DNA of 14,242 nucleotides from an uncultured Bacteroidota bacterium (GCA_937920105.1 CALETH010000126.1:1-14242), one strand, 5' to 3'; shown: positions 1 to 7,524, counted from the stretch's first letter. The notes: generated from the letters alone by a model not told the origin. Translations and numbers: made by a program.

Positions 1-1
1 A

Positions 2-499
2 CTCTCCGTAAAAGTAGAAAACCTCCCACAAGGAATAACTATAAAAAATAATTCAACACAAGAAATATCATTAAATAGCAACGAAGAAAAAACCATCACA
101 CTCAACTTTGCAATAGAAAAAACAGCATCAGTCAATACAGAACAAAAATTTACGATTGTTGTACAATCCAATAATGGAGAAGAATGGAAAAAAGAAATTG
201 CCTACACAGTATTAGCACCAGAAAAATTTGAATTACAACAAAACTATCCAAATCCATTTAATCCCACAACAACCATTAGTTATCAATTACCAACCAATGG
301 ATTTGTGCAGTTGGTAATTTACAACACACTAGGACAAGAAATTTCCAGATTGGTAGAGCAAGAACAAACGGCAGGATATTATCAACAACAATGGAATGCA
401 AGCAGTGTTGCCAGCGGAATGTATATTTATGAGTGTCGTTACAAGAATGAAGCAGGAAAAATGGAGGTCTTTAGAAAACGTATGATGTTGGTAAAGTAG
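2..499 (+). CDS. C-terminal part of a secreted protein with a type IX (Por) secretion sorting domain (5' end outside window)
   Basis: The frame is open from the window edge to TAG at 497-499, giving 165 residues with no start in view. The first 75 or so residues are Thr/Asn/Glu-rich and look like the end of a beta-sandwich domain. The last 88 or so residues form the type A sorting domain of type IX secretion: NYPNPFNPTTTISYQLP, then VQLVIYNTLGQEISRLV, then GMYIYECRY, ending in RKRMMLVK. In this family the domain directs export across the outer membrane and is then removed or used for surface attachment. The cargo activity is encoded outside the window. This is the only gene on the + strand and it converges on the M14 gene, with 18 bp between the stop codons. 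A GTG inside the domain (305) should not be taken as a start, because the frame runs through it. Confidence 0.92.
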   Translation, partial: LSVKVENLPQGITIKNNSTQEISLNSNEEKTITLNFAIEKTASVNTEQKFTIVVQSNNGEEWKKEIAYTVLAPEKFELQQNYPNPFNPTTTISYQLPTNGFVQLVIYNTLGQEISRLVEQEQTAGYYQQQWNASSVASGMYIYECRYKNEAGKMEVFRKRMMLVK

Positions 500-517
500 A
501 GATGTATAATAAAAAAA

Positions 518-1714
518 TCAACTAATAAATATTTTTTTTTCTTCTTTCGCTAACACTGCATTCAAAAAAAACTTTTCACTTAAAACACTTTTTTTCTTTC
601 CATCAATTTCTTCAAAAGCAGAATACATACTCAAATCTCCAATTTCTGCAACTCTGTATTTTTCCTTTTCTACCATCAAACCAATATCAGTTATAATAGA
701 AGAATTAATGTTGGAAATTTTCAACTCCACACCACGAACAATAACATCATAAAAATATTTTGTGTTTAAGGGAATTTGTTCATACAAATCAATATCCGCA
801 TTGTGAAAATTATCCAACGCAATGGAATAAAAAATTCCCAACAATGCAACGCAATTAAGTTGTCGGATATACATTTTTTCCGGGTCATTATGTCTTCCAC
901 CAGATTCAATTAAAACTGTGCTCACACCCCACCGCTGCATACTATCACCAAACGCACGTGGTTCGTATGAATCATCATAACGAGAAATGTTTTCTGGAAT
1001 AAATTGTTTCAAAATAGTATAGAATTCTGAAGAAAGTTTTTTTGCAATAGTGCGAACATCATTATCACTTTTTTCATAATTATAAGCAGGTGCTAATAGT
1101 GCAATAGTAGCAATGTTTCCAGTATTGCCAACCGTAAAACGCGGGTCTTGGTCATGGAGATTAAAACCAAACTGTGGTTTATACGTTTCTTGAAGAGAAT
1201 GTAAAATTTTTGCTTCTGGTGTAGAAAGTTGCAACGCATCTCTATTCATATCAACACTAAACACTGTCTGCCGTTGAAAACGTTCCGCTCCATCAGGATT
1301 GAGCATTGGAACGATGAGCAACGTTGTTTCCGAAAGAATTTTTTGAATTTCTTGAGTAGAAATATTTTTTTTGATGTACGAAAGAATATCCAATAACGCC
1401 ATTGTGGCTGTTGGTTCATCTCCGTGCATTTGAGACCACATTAATATTTTCTTTTTTCCATTTCCCAGTGTGAGAAGATTAATTGCTCTTCCTTCAGTAG
1501 AATAGCCAACATTTTGAATCGTAAGAATATTTTCTAATCCTTGTGAATGATTGTGAATAATCTCCCACAATTCTTGATGTTTAAATTTGTGCGATGAAAG
1601 TTCTCTTACTTTATAACTCTCGTACGTTTTATAAAGATGTTGTGTAAAATTTATAATTGTATTTTCCATAAATAAATTATTAGAAATATCTTCGTCATGC
1701 TCGAATGTTTTCAT
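518..1714 (-). CDS. M14-family zinc carboxypeptidase-like protein, cytosolic
   Basis: The 398-residue protein carries the M14 metallopeptidase signature in order. HGDE (H97, E100) and H187 in FNLHDQD are the expected zinc ligands. NPDG (139-142) and NRD (157-159) are the substrate-carboxylate region, and VLIESGG places the general base at E270. The MWSQMHGDEPTATMAL block is typical of M14 proteins of Bacteroidota. No signal peptide is visible, so cytosolic processing of a peptide or peptidoglycan fragment is more likely than secretion; the substrate is not known. The annotated ATG (1714) is preceded by no Shine-Dalgarno sequence and lies next to a palindromic repeat. The ATG of M16 (1669) is an alternative start that would lose only non-conserved residues. 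The gene follows the flavoprotein gene after 69 bp. Confidence 0.88.
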   Translation of the reverse strand: MKTFEHDEDISNNLFMENTIINFTQHLYKTYESYKVRELSSHKFKHQELWEIIHNHSQGLENILTIQNVGYSTEGRAINLLTLGNGKKKILMWSQMHGDEPTATMALLDILSYIKKNISTQEIQKILSETTLLIVPMLNPDGAERFQRQTVFSVDMNRDALQLSTPEAKILHSLQETYKPQFGFNLHDQDPRFTVGNTGNIATIALLAPAYNYEKSDNDVRTIAKKLSSEFYTILKQFIPENISRYDDSYEPRAFGDSMQRWGVSTVLIESGGRHNDPEKMYIRQLNCVALLGIFYSIALDNFHNADIDLYEQIPLNTKYFYDVIVRGVELKISNINSSIITDIGLMVEKEKYRVAEIGDLSMYSAFEEIDGKKKSVLSEKFFLNAVLAKEEKKIFIS

Positions 1715-1730
1715 CGGGCATCCAAAAAAT

Positions 1731-1760
1731 AGATTCCCGCTTAAAACGTGCGGGAATGAC
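1731..1760. repeat. Dispersed palindromic repeat, copy 1
   Basis: The perfect 8-bp arms ATTCCCGC (1733-1740) and GCGGGAAT (1750-1757) flank a 9-nt loop and are followed by GAC. The pattern GATtcCCgC...GCgGGaATGAC is shared with the hairpin at 8771-8794. It resembles the short palindromic intergenic repeats seen in many bacterial genomes. It lies between the flavoprotein stop and the M14 start, so it could also act as a weak terminator or processing site. Confidence 0.6.
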
Positions 1761-1783
1761 TTTGCTCCATCATTATTGAAAAA

Positions 1784-2728
1784 TCAATAAAGTAATGAGA
1801 TTTTCTTTTTTGCACTTTCAAATTCCGCTATCATATTTTTTACCACATCAGCCGCAGGAAGAATATTTTTTACTAAACCGGAACTTTGTCCCATTTCCAA
1901 TTCGCCTTCTTCCCAATCACCCTCAAAAATTCCTTTCATTTCACGTTTATGTCCGAGAAGTTCTAATAATTCTTCTTTGGATTTTCCCATTTTTTCTTCA
2001 GCATCAATTTTTAGTGCAAACGGATTTTTTATCATTCGCACTGGTGTAACTTTTTTCAAAGTTAACAATGTCGAATTATCGTGTGCTTCTATAATTGCTT
2101 GTTTATATCGTGGATGTGCGGAAGATTCTATTGTTGCGGCAAAACGAGTTCCTACTTGCACTGCTTCTGCACCGAGTGCAAACGCTGCAAGCATTCCGCG
2201 TCCATCAGCAATTCCGCCCGCTGCAATAACAGGAATAGAAATGACATCAACAACTTGTGGTACCAGTGCAAGTGTGGTGATTTCATCAATGCCATTGTGT
2301 CCACCGGCTTCAAAGCCCTCGGCAACGATAGCATCTGCTCCAACGTGTTGTGCTTTAAGTGCGTGTTTTACGGAAGCAACCACATGAACAACTATGCAGC
2401 CTTTTTCTTTTAATTGGGGAATAAATTGTGCGGGGTTTCCTGCGGATGTAAAAATAATTTTTACATTTTCTTCTACTGTTACATTGATTAAATCTTGAGC
2501 ATCTCCTCGTAATAACGGAATATTTACTCCAAACGGTTTTGCAGTTGCAGATTTTGTTTTGCGAATGTGTTCTCGCAAAAGTTCGGGTTTCATGGAACCA
2601 GCACCAAGCAATCCGAATGCTCCCGTATTGGAAACGGCGCTCACTAATTTCCATCCAGAAACCCACACCATTCCCGCTTGGATGATGGGAATTTCTATAT
2701 TCAATAATTTTGTGATTGCTGTGGGCAT
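1784..2728 (-). CDS. Nitronate monooxygenase / FabK-like FMN-dependent oxidoreductase
   Basis: The 314-residue protein is a TIM-barrel FMN enzyme of the 2-nitropropane dioxygenase/enoyl-ACP reductase II family. It begins with the barrel strand IPIIQAGM (13-20). AEGFEAGGHNG carries the conserved His (H144), and the phosphate-binding segment IAAGGIADGRG (168-178) is followed by GAEAVQVGTRF. Residue order and spacing, including His at 144, are close to FabK as I recall it, so enoyl-ACP reduction in fatty acid synthesis is possible. The alternative is detoxification of alkyl nitronates, and sequence alone does not decide, so no symbol is given. It starts 39 bp after the typA stop and is probably cotranscribed with it. 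A GAGGTG lies about 14 nt before the ATG, longer than usual spacing. Confidence 0.88.
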   Translation of the reverse strand: MPTAITKLLNIEIPIIQAGMVWVSGWKLVSAVSNTGAFGLLGAGSMKPELLREHIRKTKSATAKPFGVNIPLLRGDAQDLINVTVEENVKIIFTSAGNPAQFIPQLKEKGCIVVHVVASVKHALKAQHVGADAIVAEGFEAGGHNGIDEITTLALVPQVVDVISIPVIAAGGIADGRGMLAAFALGAEAVQVGTRFAATIESSAHPRYKQAIIEAHDNSTLLTLKKVTPVRMIKNPFALKIDAEEKMGKSKEELLELLGHKREMKGIFEGDWEEGELEMGQSSGLVKNILPAADVVKNMIAEFESAKKKISLLY

Positions 2729-2767
2729 TTATTTTTTTGTTGCACCTCTACTCTGCATAGTTGACTT

Positions 2768-4621
2768 TCAACCTTCTACTCCAACCTTCTTTTTGCCTGA
2801 TGCACGTTTTCGTTCGTTCTCATCTAAAATTTTCTTTCGTAAACGAATGGATTCTGGTGTGATTTCTACATATTCATCATCACCAATCCATTCAATCGCT
2901 TGTTCCAATGTCATCAAACGTGGTGGTTCGAGACGCACGGCTTCATCAGCACCGGAAGCACGCATATTGGTAAGTTGTTTAGATTTACAAACGTTCACTA
3001 CCATATCATTATCGCGAGAATTTTCTCCAACAATCATTCCTGTATAGACACGTGTACCGGGTTCTACAAAAAATACTGAACGCTCTTGAAGTTTAAACAT
3101 TCCATACGCAACGGCTTCACCAGTTTCCATAGAAATTAATGAGCCACGTGTACGATGTGCAATTTCTCCTTTGAATGGTTCATATCCATGAAAATTATGA
3201 TGAAGAATTCCCATTCCTTTTGTCTGCGTCATAAACTCTCCACGAAATCCGATTAAGCCGCGAGCAGGAACGTAAAATTCTAAACGAGTATTTCCGTTAG
3301 CGGAAATCATATTTTTCATTTCGCCTTTTCGCTTACCAAGATTTTCTATCACTGTCCCGGTGTGTTCATCAGGAACATCTATTATAACATGTTCAATTGG
3401 TTCGCATAACACATCATCGATGCGTTTGTAAATTACTTCCGGACGTGATACTTGTAATTCAAATCCTTCGCGACGCATATTTTCTATCAACACTCCAAGA
3501 TGTAATTCTCCACGCCCGCTTACACGAAACGCATCTGGAGAATCTGTCATCTCAACACGCAAACTTACGTTAGAGCGAAGTTCTTTTGCTAATCGTTCAC
3601 TCAAGTTTCTTGTGGTAACATATTTTCCTTCTTGTCCAGCAAATGGAGAATTGTTGACAACAAAATTCATCGAAAGAGTTGGCTCTTCAATCGCCACAAA
3701 AGGGAGTGGTGTTGGGTCTGCAGCATCAGCAATGGTTTCACCAATATCTACATCTTCCATTCCGGAAAGTGCGATAATATCTCCAACACTTGCTTCGTTG
3801 GTTTCAATTCGTTTCAAACCCTCAAAAGTATAAATTTTTGTAACGCGTGCGTCTTCCATTGTTCCATCACGGTGAATAATTTTCATGGAGCCGCCATATT
3901 TTATTGTTCCGCGGTGCACTCTTCCTATTCCAAGCCGACCAAGATAATCATTATAATCAATTGTAGTTACCAACATCTTGAATGGTTCAGCAATATTTCC
4001 TTGTGGATGTGGAACTTTTGTGGTGATGGCTTCGAAGAGTGGTTCTAATGTTGAACTTTCTTGCTCTAATTCAGTTTTTGCAATTCCTTGTTTTGCGATT
4101 GCGTAGATTGTTGGAAAATCCAATTGCTTATCATTGGCTCCGAGTGAAAGAAATAATTCAAACACTTCATCCAATACTGCATGTGCTCTTGCATCTTTTC
4201 TATCTATTTTATTGATAACAACGATTGGTTGAAGATTGAGGTCTAATGATTTTTTGAGAACAAATTTTGTTCCGGGTAATGGACCTTCTGCTGCATCCAC
4301 CAATAATAAAACACCATCAACCATTTTGAGTGTGCGTTCTACTTCGCCGGCAAAATCGGAGTGACCGGGAGTATCCACAATATTAATTTTGTATGTTTCT
4401 TTTGTTTTTGGTGATTGATAAAATACGGCGGTGTTTTTTGCAAGGATGGTGATTCCGCGTTCTTTTTCTTGTGCGTTGGAATCCATTACGCGTGTTTCGA
4501 TTACTTGGTTTTCGCGGAATGTTCCGGTTTGTCGTAAAAGTTGGTCCACTAACGTTGTTTTTCCGTGGTCAACGTGTGCTATGATTGCGATGTTGCGTAT
4601 GTTTTGTTGTTTGATGTTCAT
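2768..4621 (-). CDS. typA: TypA/BipA ribosome-binding translational GTPase
   Basis: The 617-residue protein is close to the usual 605-615 length of the family. G1 is AHVDHGKT (15-22), G2 is ERGIT (54-58), G3 is DTPGH (83-87) and G4 is NKID (137-140). Domain II follows, then an EF-G-like domain III/V region (RVSGRGELHLGVLIENMRREG). The family-specific C-terminal domain includes EFYVPARGLIGFRGEF, MTQTKGMG and THGYEP-like NFHGYEPFKG. TypA binds the ribosome and supports large-subunit assembly and growth under cold or other stress. The start ATG matches the family N-terminus (NIRNIAIIAHVDHGKT). No clear Shine-Dalgarno sequence precedes it. A promoter-like element, a terminator-like hairpin and a half repeat lie in the 185-bp upstream gap. 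Confidence 0.98.
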   Translation of the reverse strand: MNIKQQNIRNIAIIAHVDHGKTTLVDQLLRQTGTFRENQVIETRVMDSNAQEKERGITILAKNTAVFYQSPKTKETYKINIVDTPGHSDFAGEVERTLKMVDGVLLLVDAAEGPLPGTKFVLKKSLDLNLQPIVVINKIDRKDARAHAVLDEVFELFLSLGANDKQLDFPTIYAIAKQGIAKTELEQESSTLEPLFEAITTKVPHPQGNIAEPFKMLVTTIDYNDYLGRLGIGRVHRGTIKYGGSMKIIHRDGTMEDARVTKIYTFEGLKRIETNEASVGDIIALSGMEDVDIGETIADAADPTPLPFVAIEEPTLSMNFVVNNSPFAGQEGKYVTTRNLSERLAKELRSNVSLRVEMTDSPDAFRVSGRGELHLGVLIENMRREGFELQVSRPEVIYKRIDDVLCEPIEHVIIDVPDEHTGTVIENLGKRKGEMKNMISANGNTRLEFYVPARGLIGFRGEFMTQTKGMGILHHNFHGYEPFKGEIAHRTRGSLISMETGEAVAYGMFKLQERSVFFVEPGTRVYTGMIVGENSRDNDMVVNVCKSKQLTNMRASGADEAVRLEPPRLMTLEQAIEWIGDDEYVEITPESIRLRKKILDENERKRASGKKKVGVEG

Positions 4622-4634
4622 AAAATGATTTCCA

Positions 4635-4654
4635 GACCTGTAAGGTTTTTAAAA
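4635..4654. repeat. Half copy of the GACCT...AGGTTTTTAAAA palindrome family
   Basis: The sequence GACCTGTAAGGTTTTTAAAA differs from the left arm and centre of the palindrome at 5059-5089 only at three positions (GTA for CAC). The expected right arm is missing and replaced by TCTCATTG. It lies directly before the typA start codon, inside the probable 5' untranslated region. Confidence 0.6.
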
Positions 4655-4670
4655 TCTCATTGTTTTATTA

Positions 4671-4707
4671 AATAAAAACGCTCCGAACAATTGCGGCTCG
4701 AAGCGTT
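4671..4707 (-). terminator. Terminator-like hairpin in the typA leader
   Basis: Read on the - strand, AACGCTTCGA (4707-4698) pairs with TCGGAGCGTT (4686-4677), giving 10 bp with a single G-U wobble and an 11-nt loop. The U-rich stretch TTTATT follows. The stem is compatible with factor-independent termination only on the - strand, since the + strand has no T run after it. It lies between the -10 element and typA. It could be an attenuator for typA, the end of a very short RNA, or the end of the 73-residue gene's transcript. Confidence 0.55.
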
Positions 4708-4719
4708 GTTGAGATATCT

Positions 4720-4748
4720 ATTATACGAATTTTTTAGAAGGTGTGCAA
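4720..4748 (-). promoter_or_regulatory. Sigma-70-like promoter upstream of typA
   Basis: On the - strand, TTGCAC (4748-4743) is separated by exactly 17 bp from TATAAT (4725-4720), one mismatch from the consensus -35 and none from the -10. Transcription would start near 4713, about 90 nt before the typA ATG and just before the terminator-like hairpin. TATAAT is common by chance in AT-rich DNA, but the spacing and the -35 hexamer strengthen the call. Bacteroidota sensu stricto use a different promoter consensus, which lowers confidence. Confidence 0.5.
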
Positions 4749-4806
4749 ATTTTTCTTTATTTATATAAAAAGCAATCGTTTTTTACAAAAAATATTTTTT
4801 TTGTCA

Positions 4807-5028
4807 CTATACAGAAATAAACTTATACATTGAAACACGTATATCAAATTGCTGTCCGATTTTATAATGATTTTGGTGAGGGCTTGGCAGAGTTTCTACA
4901 ATGGTTATGGTTGCCCAACATCCATTGACATTTTCTATGCGGGCTTTATAAAGAGATGTATTGTTGAGGATGCACTCGTAAATTTTTCCTTGTTCAGGTG
5001 CGTTGGTGGGTGTGTGGTTGTGAAGCAT
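4807..5028 (-). CDS. Small conserved-looking hypothetical protein (73 residues)
   Basis: I do not recognise this protein. It has no signal peptide or membrane segment. After a short polar N-terminus, the pattern GKIYECILN, LYKARIENVNGCWATITIVE and GQQFDIRVSMYKF alternates hydrophobic and polar residues. That suggests a small beta-rich fold, possibly an OB-like or SH3-like barrel; this is inference. It sits between two structured intergenic regions, 75 bp downstream of the 411-residue envelope gene and about 185 bp upstream of typA. No Shine-Dalgarno sequence is seen. The antisense frame is also open here, but its product looks less protein-like. Confidence 0.6.
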   Translation of the reverse strand: MLHNHTPTNAPEQGKIYECILNNTSLYKARIENVNGCWATITIVETLPSPHQNHYKIGQQFDIRVSMYKFISV

Positions 5029-5058
5029 TATGAGATGAGTTTTGGTTTGTTAAGTTAA

Positions 5059-5089
5059 GACCTCACAGGTTTTTAAAACCTGTGAGGTC
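5059..5089. repeat. Perfect palindrome, 15-bp arms with 1-nt centre
   Basis: GACCTCACAGGTTTT (5059-5073) and AAAACCTGTGAGGTC (5075-5089) are exact reverse complements around T5074. It begins 14 nt past the stop of the 411-residue gene, so it could stop that transcript, although no strong U-run follows on the - strand. A related half copy is at 4635-4654, which points to a dispersed palindromic repeat family rather than a unique terminator. Confidence 0.8.
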
Positions 5090-5103
5090 CATTGTACTAC
5101 AAT

Positions 5104-6339
5104 TTACTTATTTGGTGTTTGTTCCGTTTTTGGTTTTTTCATTTTCATCATAATGAAAAGAATAAATCCAAGAAGAACTACTCCCACAAGAACATAGATG
5201 AGTGTGTAGGATGGTTCTACGGCTTTATGCCAAGTTTCCATTTTTACTTTTACTTGTGTGTTTTGCTCTTCGGAATAAATATTTTTTTCTTTTAAGGCGG
5301 TTGCCCATGTTCCGAGAATTTCTTTATTCCATACCTCATCCAATGTTTGATAATTTTTATATCGCACATCATCTTCTATTTTATTTGGGTTTTGAATTTG
5401 TTCATCGATATAATGAAGAACGGATGTATAAAATTCTGTTCCATTATTAAATGATTTTACAGAAATATTCTTTTTAGAAAATACTTCGTTCAGTGTTTTC
5501 CAAAATACCATATCAATTTTCTTTCCCCACATTATCACCATTGTATCTATCGCTGGAACTTCTTTTGCTCTATCACGTGAAGAAAGGTAAATGCTTGCAA
5601 GTTTTGGACCTACTCCTTGCCATTGTGATGCAAAACGTTGTTGTTCTACTGATAATTTTGCAACATCTTCTCCTGTTAATACTGTGGATTCTAAAAATTT
5701 CATGTTATCACTGACGGATTTTTTGATGTTGGTAAGAACGTTATTTTTTTCTACTGCTGCTAGTTTTTGTTTTTGCATATCGCCGTTTGGCACAGTCATT
5801 TTATCATACTGTAAAAATAAACTATCAACCAAAGCAAAAATCATTTTATCTCGTTGTGCAATGTTGTTGCGAAGTTTTGTTACCATTGTGGAAAGTGAAT
5901 CTATCAATTTTTTATCGGCTTTGGCTTGGTCTTCTAAAGAAGCGATTCTTAATAACATTTCAGAATTTTCTCCGCTTAATTTATCTACTTGTGATTCTAA
6001 TTCTGCTATACGTGCTCCTTGTGTTCCGATAATGGCAACTCGTTCTTGCGTAAGTTTTAATTGATTGCGAATATCGGTTATTTTTTTTGTAAAATCATCC
6101 GGATATAATGCTTTATCCAACATTTTTTTATAGGATGAATAATTTTTTTCTAACTCATCTATACCATTACCAATTTCTGTGCATTGTTCTACTGATGATG
6201 CTTCATCCATCTGAGTGGTGAGTGCTTTATACTTTGTTTGAAATTCTTGCGTTATTTCGTAATCGGATTTTTCTTGTGCTACAGAAATTGTTGTTACAAT
6301 GATAAGTGTTGCAACTATTTGCTTCAATGTGTTTTTCAT
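5104..6339 (-). CDS. Uncharacterised envelope protein: signal peptide, coiled coil, C-terminal membrane anchor
   Basis: The 411-residue protein begins with a signal peptide (residues 1-21, hydrophobic ATLIIVTTISVA). A helical region follows at 22-98. A coiled coil lies at roughly 100-170, with heptad-like IAELESQVDKL and LIDSLSTMVTKLRNNI. A globular segment rich in Trp and Lys comes next, then one membrane helix at about 378-397 and a short Lys-rich tail. It is therefore probably exported and anchored in the inner membrane with most of the chain in the periplasm. Residues 1-98 are paralogous to the N-terminus of the 229-residue protein two genes upstream. A strong AGGAGA Shine-Dalgarno lies inside the preceding lipoprotein gene, which it overlaps by ATGA, so translational coupling is likely. 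The function is unknown. Confidence 0.8.
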   Translation of the reverse strand: MKNTLKQIVATLIIVTTISVAQEKSDYEITQEFQTKYKALTTQMDEASSVEQCTEIGNGIDELEKNYSSYKKMLDKALYPDDFTKKITDIRNQLKLTQERVAIIGTQGARIAELESQVDKLSGENSEMLLRIASLEDQAKADKKLIDSLSTMVTKLRNNIAQRDKMIFALVDSLFLQYDKMTVPNGDMQKQKLAAVEKNNVLTNIKKSVSDNMKFLESTVLTGEDVAKLSVEQQRFASQWQGVGPKLASIYLSSRDRAKEVPAIDTMVIMWGKKIDMVFWKTLNEVFSKKNISVKSFNNGTEFYTSVLHYIDEQIQNPNKIEDDVRYKNYQTLDEVWNKEILGTWATALKEKNIYSEEQNTQVKVKMETWHKAVEPSYTLIYVLVGVVLLGFILFIMMKMKKPKTEQTPNK

Positions 6340-6797
6340 TTTTGTTCTCCTTTATTTTCTGGTTGCTGAATTCCATCTCTGGAAAGCATAATGGATTTTT
6401 CTTTTCCGTTGAGTAATTGAATGTATTGGTCTCTTTGATTAAAGGCAGGAGAAGAAAGTCCTGTTTCACTCACAAGAAATTTATTTTTTTGTGAAAGATT
6501 TCCTTCATTAGCAACAAATGTATAAACGTTTTTAAATTTTGCTGCGGTGATGTAATAATATCCATACATATCACGGATGAGGTGAATTTCTCCGCTGGCG
6601 GTGGTATCATTAAATTCTGCTTGGAAGAGTGGTTTTACGTTGAATGAAAAACTGTAACGGTTATCTTCCACCATTCCTTTAGAATCTATTTTGAGAACGC
6701 TTTCTACCGGCCATGCAAAATTTGCCGGCTCTAATTTGAGTGATGCACATCCGATAAGACCACTGGCGATGAGTATTGCCAAGAGTGTGTGTTTCAT
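6336..6797 (-). CDS. Predicted lipoprotein of unknown function (153 residues)
   Basis: The N-terminus MKHTLLAILIASGLIGCAS is a lipoprotein signal peptide with lipobox LIGC, so Cys17 would be acylated. Ala at +2 favours outer-membrane sorting by the usual rule, though this is untested here. The mature part looks beta-rich (YSFSFNVKPLFQAEF, SGEIHLIRDMYGYYYITAAKF), like small lipid-linked domains in envelope complexes. An AAGGA lies 8 nt before the ATG. Its TGA overlaps the ATG of the 411-residue gene by four bases, and it starts 22 bp after the 229-residue gene, so the genes are probably translated from one message. I do not recognise the family. Confidence 0.8.
   Translation of the reverse strand: MKHTLLAILIASGLIGCASLKLEPANFAWPVESVLKIDSKGMVEDNRYSFSFNVKPLFQAEFNDTTASGEIHLIRDMYGYYYITAAKFKNVYTFVANEGNLSQKNKFLVSETGLSSPAFNQRDQYIQLLNGKEKSIMLSRDGIQQPENKGEQK
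6345..6353 (-). promoter_or_regulatory. Strong Shine-Dalgarno site for the 411-residue gene
   Basis: AAAGGAGAA lies five bases upstream of the ATG at 6339 and inside the last codons of the lipoprotein gene. It fixes the start and supports coupled translation. The same motif precedes the paralogous 229-residue gene, while gyrA, gyrB and typA have no such site. Confidence 0.7.
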
Positions 6798-6819
6798 AGT
6801 TTTTTCCTTATTAAAATAA

Positions 6820-7509
6820 TTATTGTTGTTGAATTGTATTTACAGTTTTATTTCTCATTGCGTTTTTTCTTCCTCTCATAAATAATACAACGTTAAGCAT
6901 AAAAACTATTCCTAAATATATTGTAAAACCACCAATTTTTGTGCTTAAGGATTCTATTAAATCTCGTGTATTTTCAACATGTTTCATTTCCAAAATAAGT
7001 AAAGCAAAACCGACGTTTAATAAAAAATATCCTATTTCAAATAATTTATTTGTGGAAAGTGCAAGTTTTTCATTTCCGTGAAAAATATCCATCATAAAAA
7101 TTCTTCCGTTTTTAAATAACATTTTTGATGTCCAAAAAGTTAATAAAATGCTAATGGGAAGATAAATCCAATAACCAAGAATTACTAAATTATTACTTAT
7201 GGTTCTTTCTTTTGCATCTTCTAAGTTACGGCGTATTTTTTCAATTTTTCCTATAAAAGAATAATTTGGGTAAAATGCTTTATTTAAGACTTCTTCGCTG
7301 GATAAATACTTTGTTTCCAATTCATCAATACTATTATCTATCTCTGCAAATTGTTCTATTGTTGTTGCTAATTCTATTTTAGTAAGAAGTGTTTTGTATT
7401 GTGTTTGAAATTCTTGTGCTATTGCTTCATCAGATTTTTTTCCTTGTGCAATTGAAATGGTTGTTACTATTATCAACGTTGTTATGATTTGTATAACTGT
7501 GGCTTTCAT
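6820..7509 (-). CDS. Mosaic membrane protein: exported N-terminal module fused to a three-helix membrane module
   Basis: The 229-residue protein has a signal peptide at 1-21 (TLIIVTTISIA) and a periplasmic helical module to about 100. Three membrane helices follow, near 107-131, 153-175 and 190-212. Residues 1-98 match the start of the 411-residue protein: TLIIVTTIS, then QEFQT and YK, then IDELE and KA-YP. Residues 108-220 match the 117-residue protein: IYL-IS, KNG, EK-A-S-N-L, Y-LLN-GF and IE--STK. It is therefore a fusion, or the ancestor from which the other two split. A strong AGGAGA lies 7-8 nt before the ATG. Its topology places a helical domain outside the inner membrane. The function is unknown. 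Confidence 0.8.
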   Translation of the reverse strand: MKATVIQIITTLIIVTTISIAQGKKSDEAIAQEFQTQYKTLLTKIELATTIEQFAEIDNSIDELETKYLSSEEVLNKAFYPNYSFIGKIEKIRRNLEDAKERTISNNLVILGYWIYLPISILLTFWTSKMLFKNGRIFMMDIFHGNEKLALSTNKLFEIGYFLLNVGFALLILEMKHVENTRDLIESLSTKIGGFTIYLGIVFMLNVVLFMRGRKNAMRNKTVNTIQQQ

Positions 7510-7514
7510 TTTTA

Positions 7515-7522
7515 TTCTCCTT
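7515..7522 (-). promoter_or_regulatory. Strong Shine-Dalgarno site for the 229-residue gene
   Basis: AAGGAGAA occupies most of the 15-bp gap between the stop of the 117-residue gene and the ATG at 7509. It supports the chosen start and mirrors the site before the 411-residue paralogue. Confidence 0.7.
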
Positions 7523-7524
7523 TT

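Noticed and set aside
500..517. Terminator between the converging T9SS cargo and M14 genes
   Set aside because: Only 18 bp separate the stops, and no stem-loop is seen there; the nearby T run lies in the M14 coding end.
1977..2387. 136-codon + strand frame inside the flavoprotein gene
   Set aside because: It is a shadow of the GC-richer conserved core of the flavoprotein, and its Ala/Ser/Pro-rich composition has no family match.
2559..3047. 162-codon + strand frame spanning the typA end and the flavoprotein start
   Set aside because: It is antisense to two well-supported genes, crosses their boundary and shows no recognisable domain.
5591..6064. 157-codon + strand frame inside the 411-residue gene
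   Set aside because: It is antisense to a protein with a clear signal peptide, coiled coil and paralogue. The product is Cys/Ser/Leu-rich and has no start signal.
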